Shown: positions 63,473 to 64,000 of the stretch, in pieces | Layout: each line of letters opens with the position of its first letter | Position numbering within the stretch: the first letter of the stretch is position 1 | Assembly (NCBI GenBank): GCA_963745955.1 | Contig: CAVUZI010000007.1 | Span: 980,275-1,044,274, forward strand | DNA from: Bog-756 sp963745955 | Lineage (GTDB): Bacteria; Actinomycetota; Acidimicrobiia; Acidimicrobiales; RAAP-2 | Direction of reading: 5' to 3' | Length of the DNA stretch: 64,000 nucleotides | Position numbers and translations under genes: made by a program | Notes under the pieces: generated by a model | The model's database searches: none | What the model was told of the DNA's origin: nothing | Seen by the model: only the letters and a program-made list of their open reading frames with translations

Positions 63473-64000
63473 ATGACCGCCGAAGCACCCCTGCACGGGA
63501 TCCGGATCATCGAATGCTCGGCGCTCGGCCCCGCCGCCGTCACCATGCCCTTGGTCGACCTCGGTGCCGAGGTCATCAAGGTCGAGCCCCCTTCCGGGGA
63601 CTACATCCGGGAGATGACCTGGCCCATCGTCAAGGGTGTGTCCCTCATGCACCTCCACATCAACCGGGGGAAGCGGAGCATCGCCATGGACCTCCGCAAC
63701 GAGGAGGACGTGGCCATCTTCAAGGCCTTGGCCGAGACGGCCGACGTGGTGGTGGAAGCCATGCGCCCGGGTGGCCTCGCCCGGCGGGGGTGGGGTCGAC
63801 CAGCTCCGCCTGATCAATCCGAAGATCGTGTTCTGCACCATCTCGGGGTACGGCATGACCGGTCCTTATCAGAACCTCCCCGCCCATGGCGTTGCCTTCG
63901 ACACCTGGGCGGGGATCGTATCGCCGCAAATCACCGAAGACGGATTCGCCTATCTCCCGGAACACGCATCCATGGGTATCCACGCCGGACCCCTGTTCGG
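63473..64000 (+). pseudogene. CaiB/BaiF CoA-transferase family III, partial, frameshifted
   Basis: ATG 63473 begins MTAEAPLHGIRIIECSALGP, followed by PLVDLGAEVIKVEPPSGDYI, LHINRGKRSIAMDLRNEEDV and VVVEAMRPGGLARRG, the standard N-terminus of formyl-CoA/carnitine CoA-transferases. At the GGGGGTGGGG run (63785-63796) the frame slips, and DQLRLINPKIVFCTISGYGM and TGPYQNLPAHGVAFDTWAG follow in another frame to the window edge. The catalytic Asp (usually just beyond LPEHASMG) is outside. It belongs to chromosomal DNA beyond the tRNA. Confidence 0.87.

Overview
The window is GC-rich DNA with C or G at most third codon positions, frequent GTG starts and many 4-bp ATGA/GTGA gene overlaps. It is actinobacterial in character: an actinobacterial-type Lhr helicase, Xfp phosphoketolase, PPOX-fold proteins, XRE-PPOX and XRE-cupin regulators, and MacB-type ABC loci with RSHGVPNFPDP lipoproteins. 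A member of the Acidimicrobiia is possible, but I cannot establish the class from sequence alone.

The left part (1-32.4 kb) is mostly intact and chromosome-like. It opens with a fatty-acid or xenobiotic block: phosphotriesterase-family hydrolase tail, a frameshifted acyl-CoA synthetase, and a crotonase, followed by the giant helicase Lhr. Next come a PPOX protein and an ArsR/SRPBCC operon behind two tandem palindromic operators. After a 1.3 kb gene-poor stretch there is an SDR sugar-nucleotide enzyme, a methyltransferase, a Cys-rich protein and an XRE-PPOX regulator. A fluoride riboswitch heads crcB-crcB-usp. An amino-acid permease, an M24 peptidase-fold protein, an XRE-cupin regulator and a glutamine amidotransferase follow. 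From 21.5 to 32.4 kb a polysaccharide theme appears: a GT39-like membrane glycosyltransferase overlapping a cellulose-synthase-like GT2, plus three exported beta-glucanase-type proteins (one GH12-like, two GH16-like). Among them sits a transsulfuration pair, cbs (with an unusual N-terminal domain) and a cystathionine gamma-enzyme.

The middle (32.5-48.8 kb) mixes intact and broken genes. A four-gene minus-strand operon (two amidohydrolases, a six-hairpin glycosidase, a sarcosine-oxidase-like flavoenzyme) is intact. Around it are frameshifted TetR, VOC and DUF4287 genes, a SNF2 helicase shard, a nearly intact phosphoketolase, a multiply broken and 3'-truncated P-type H+-ATPase, a VapBC-type toxin-antitoxin pair and a headless WHG-type TetR.

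The right part (48.9-63.3 kb) looks like a tRNA-Arg-associated island carrying defence genes. A Wadjet-type (JetABCD) plasmid-defence operon is present only as its two ends: an N-terminal jetA fragment, the last ~45 codons of jetC, and jetD. About 6.6 kb of an unrelated ABC-exporter plus two-component cassette lies where the rest of jetA, jetB and most of jetC should be. HipBA, two HNH nucleases, a HIT protein and a tyrosine recombinase follow, ending at tRNA-Arg(ACG). A CoA-transferase family III gene runs off the right edge.

Many genes right of 32 kb need single-base frame changes to be read, while long neighbours are clean. This may be genuine decay or local base-calling error, and I flag it wherever it affects a call. 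Entries typed pseudogene mean that the reading frame is broken in this sequence.
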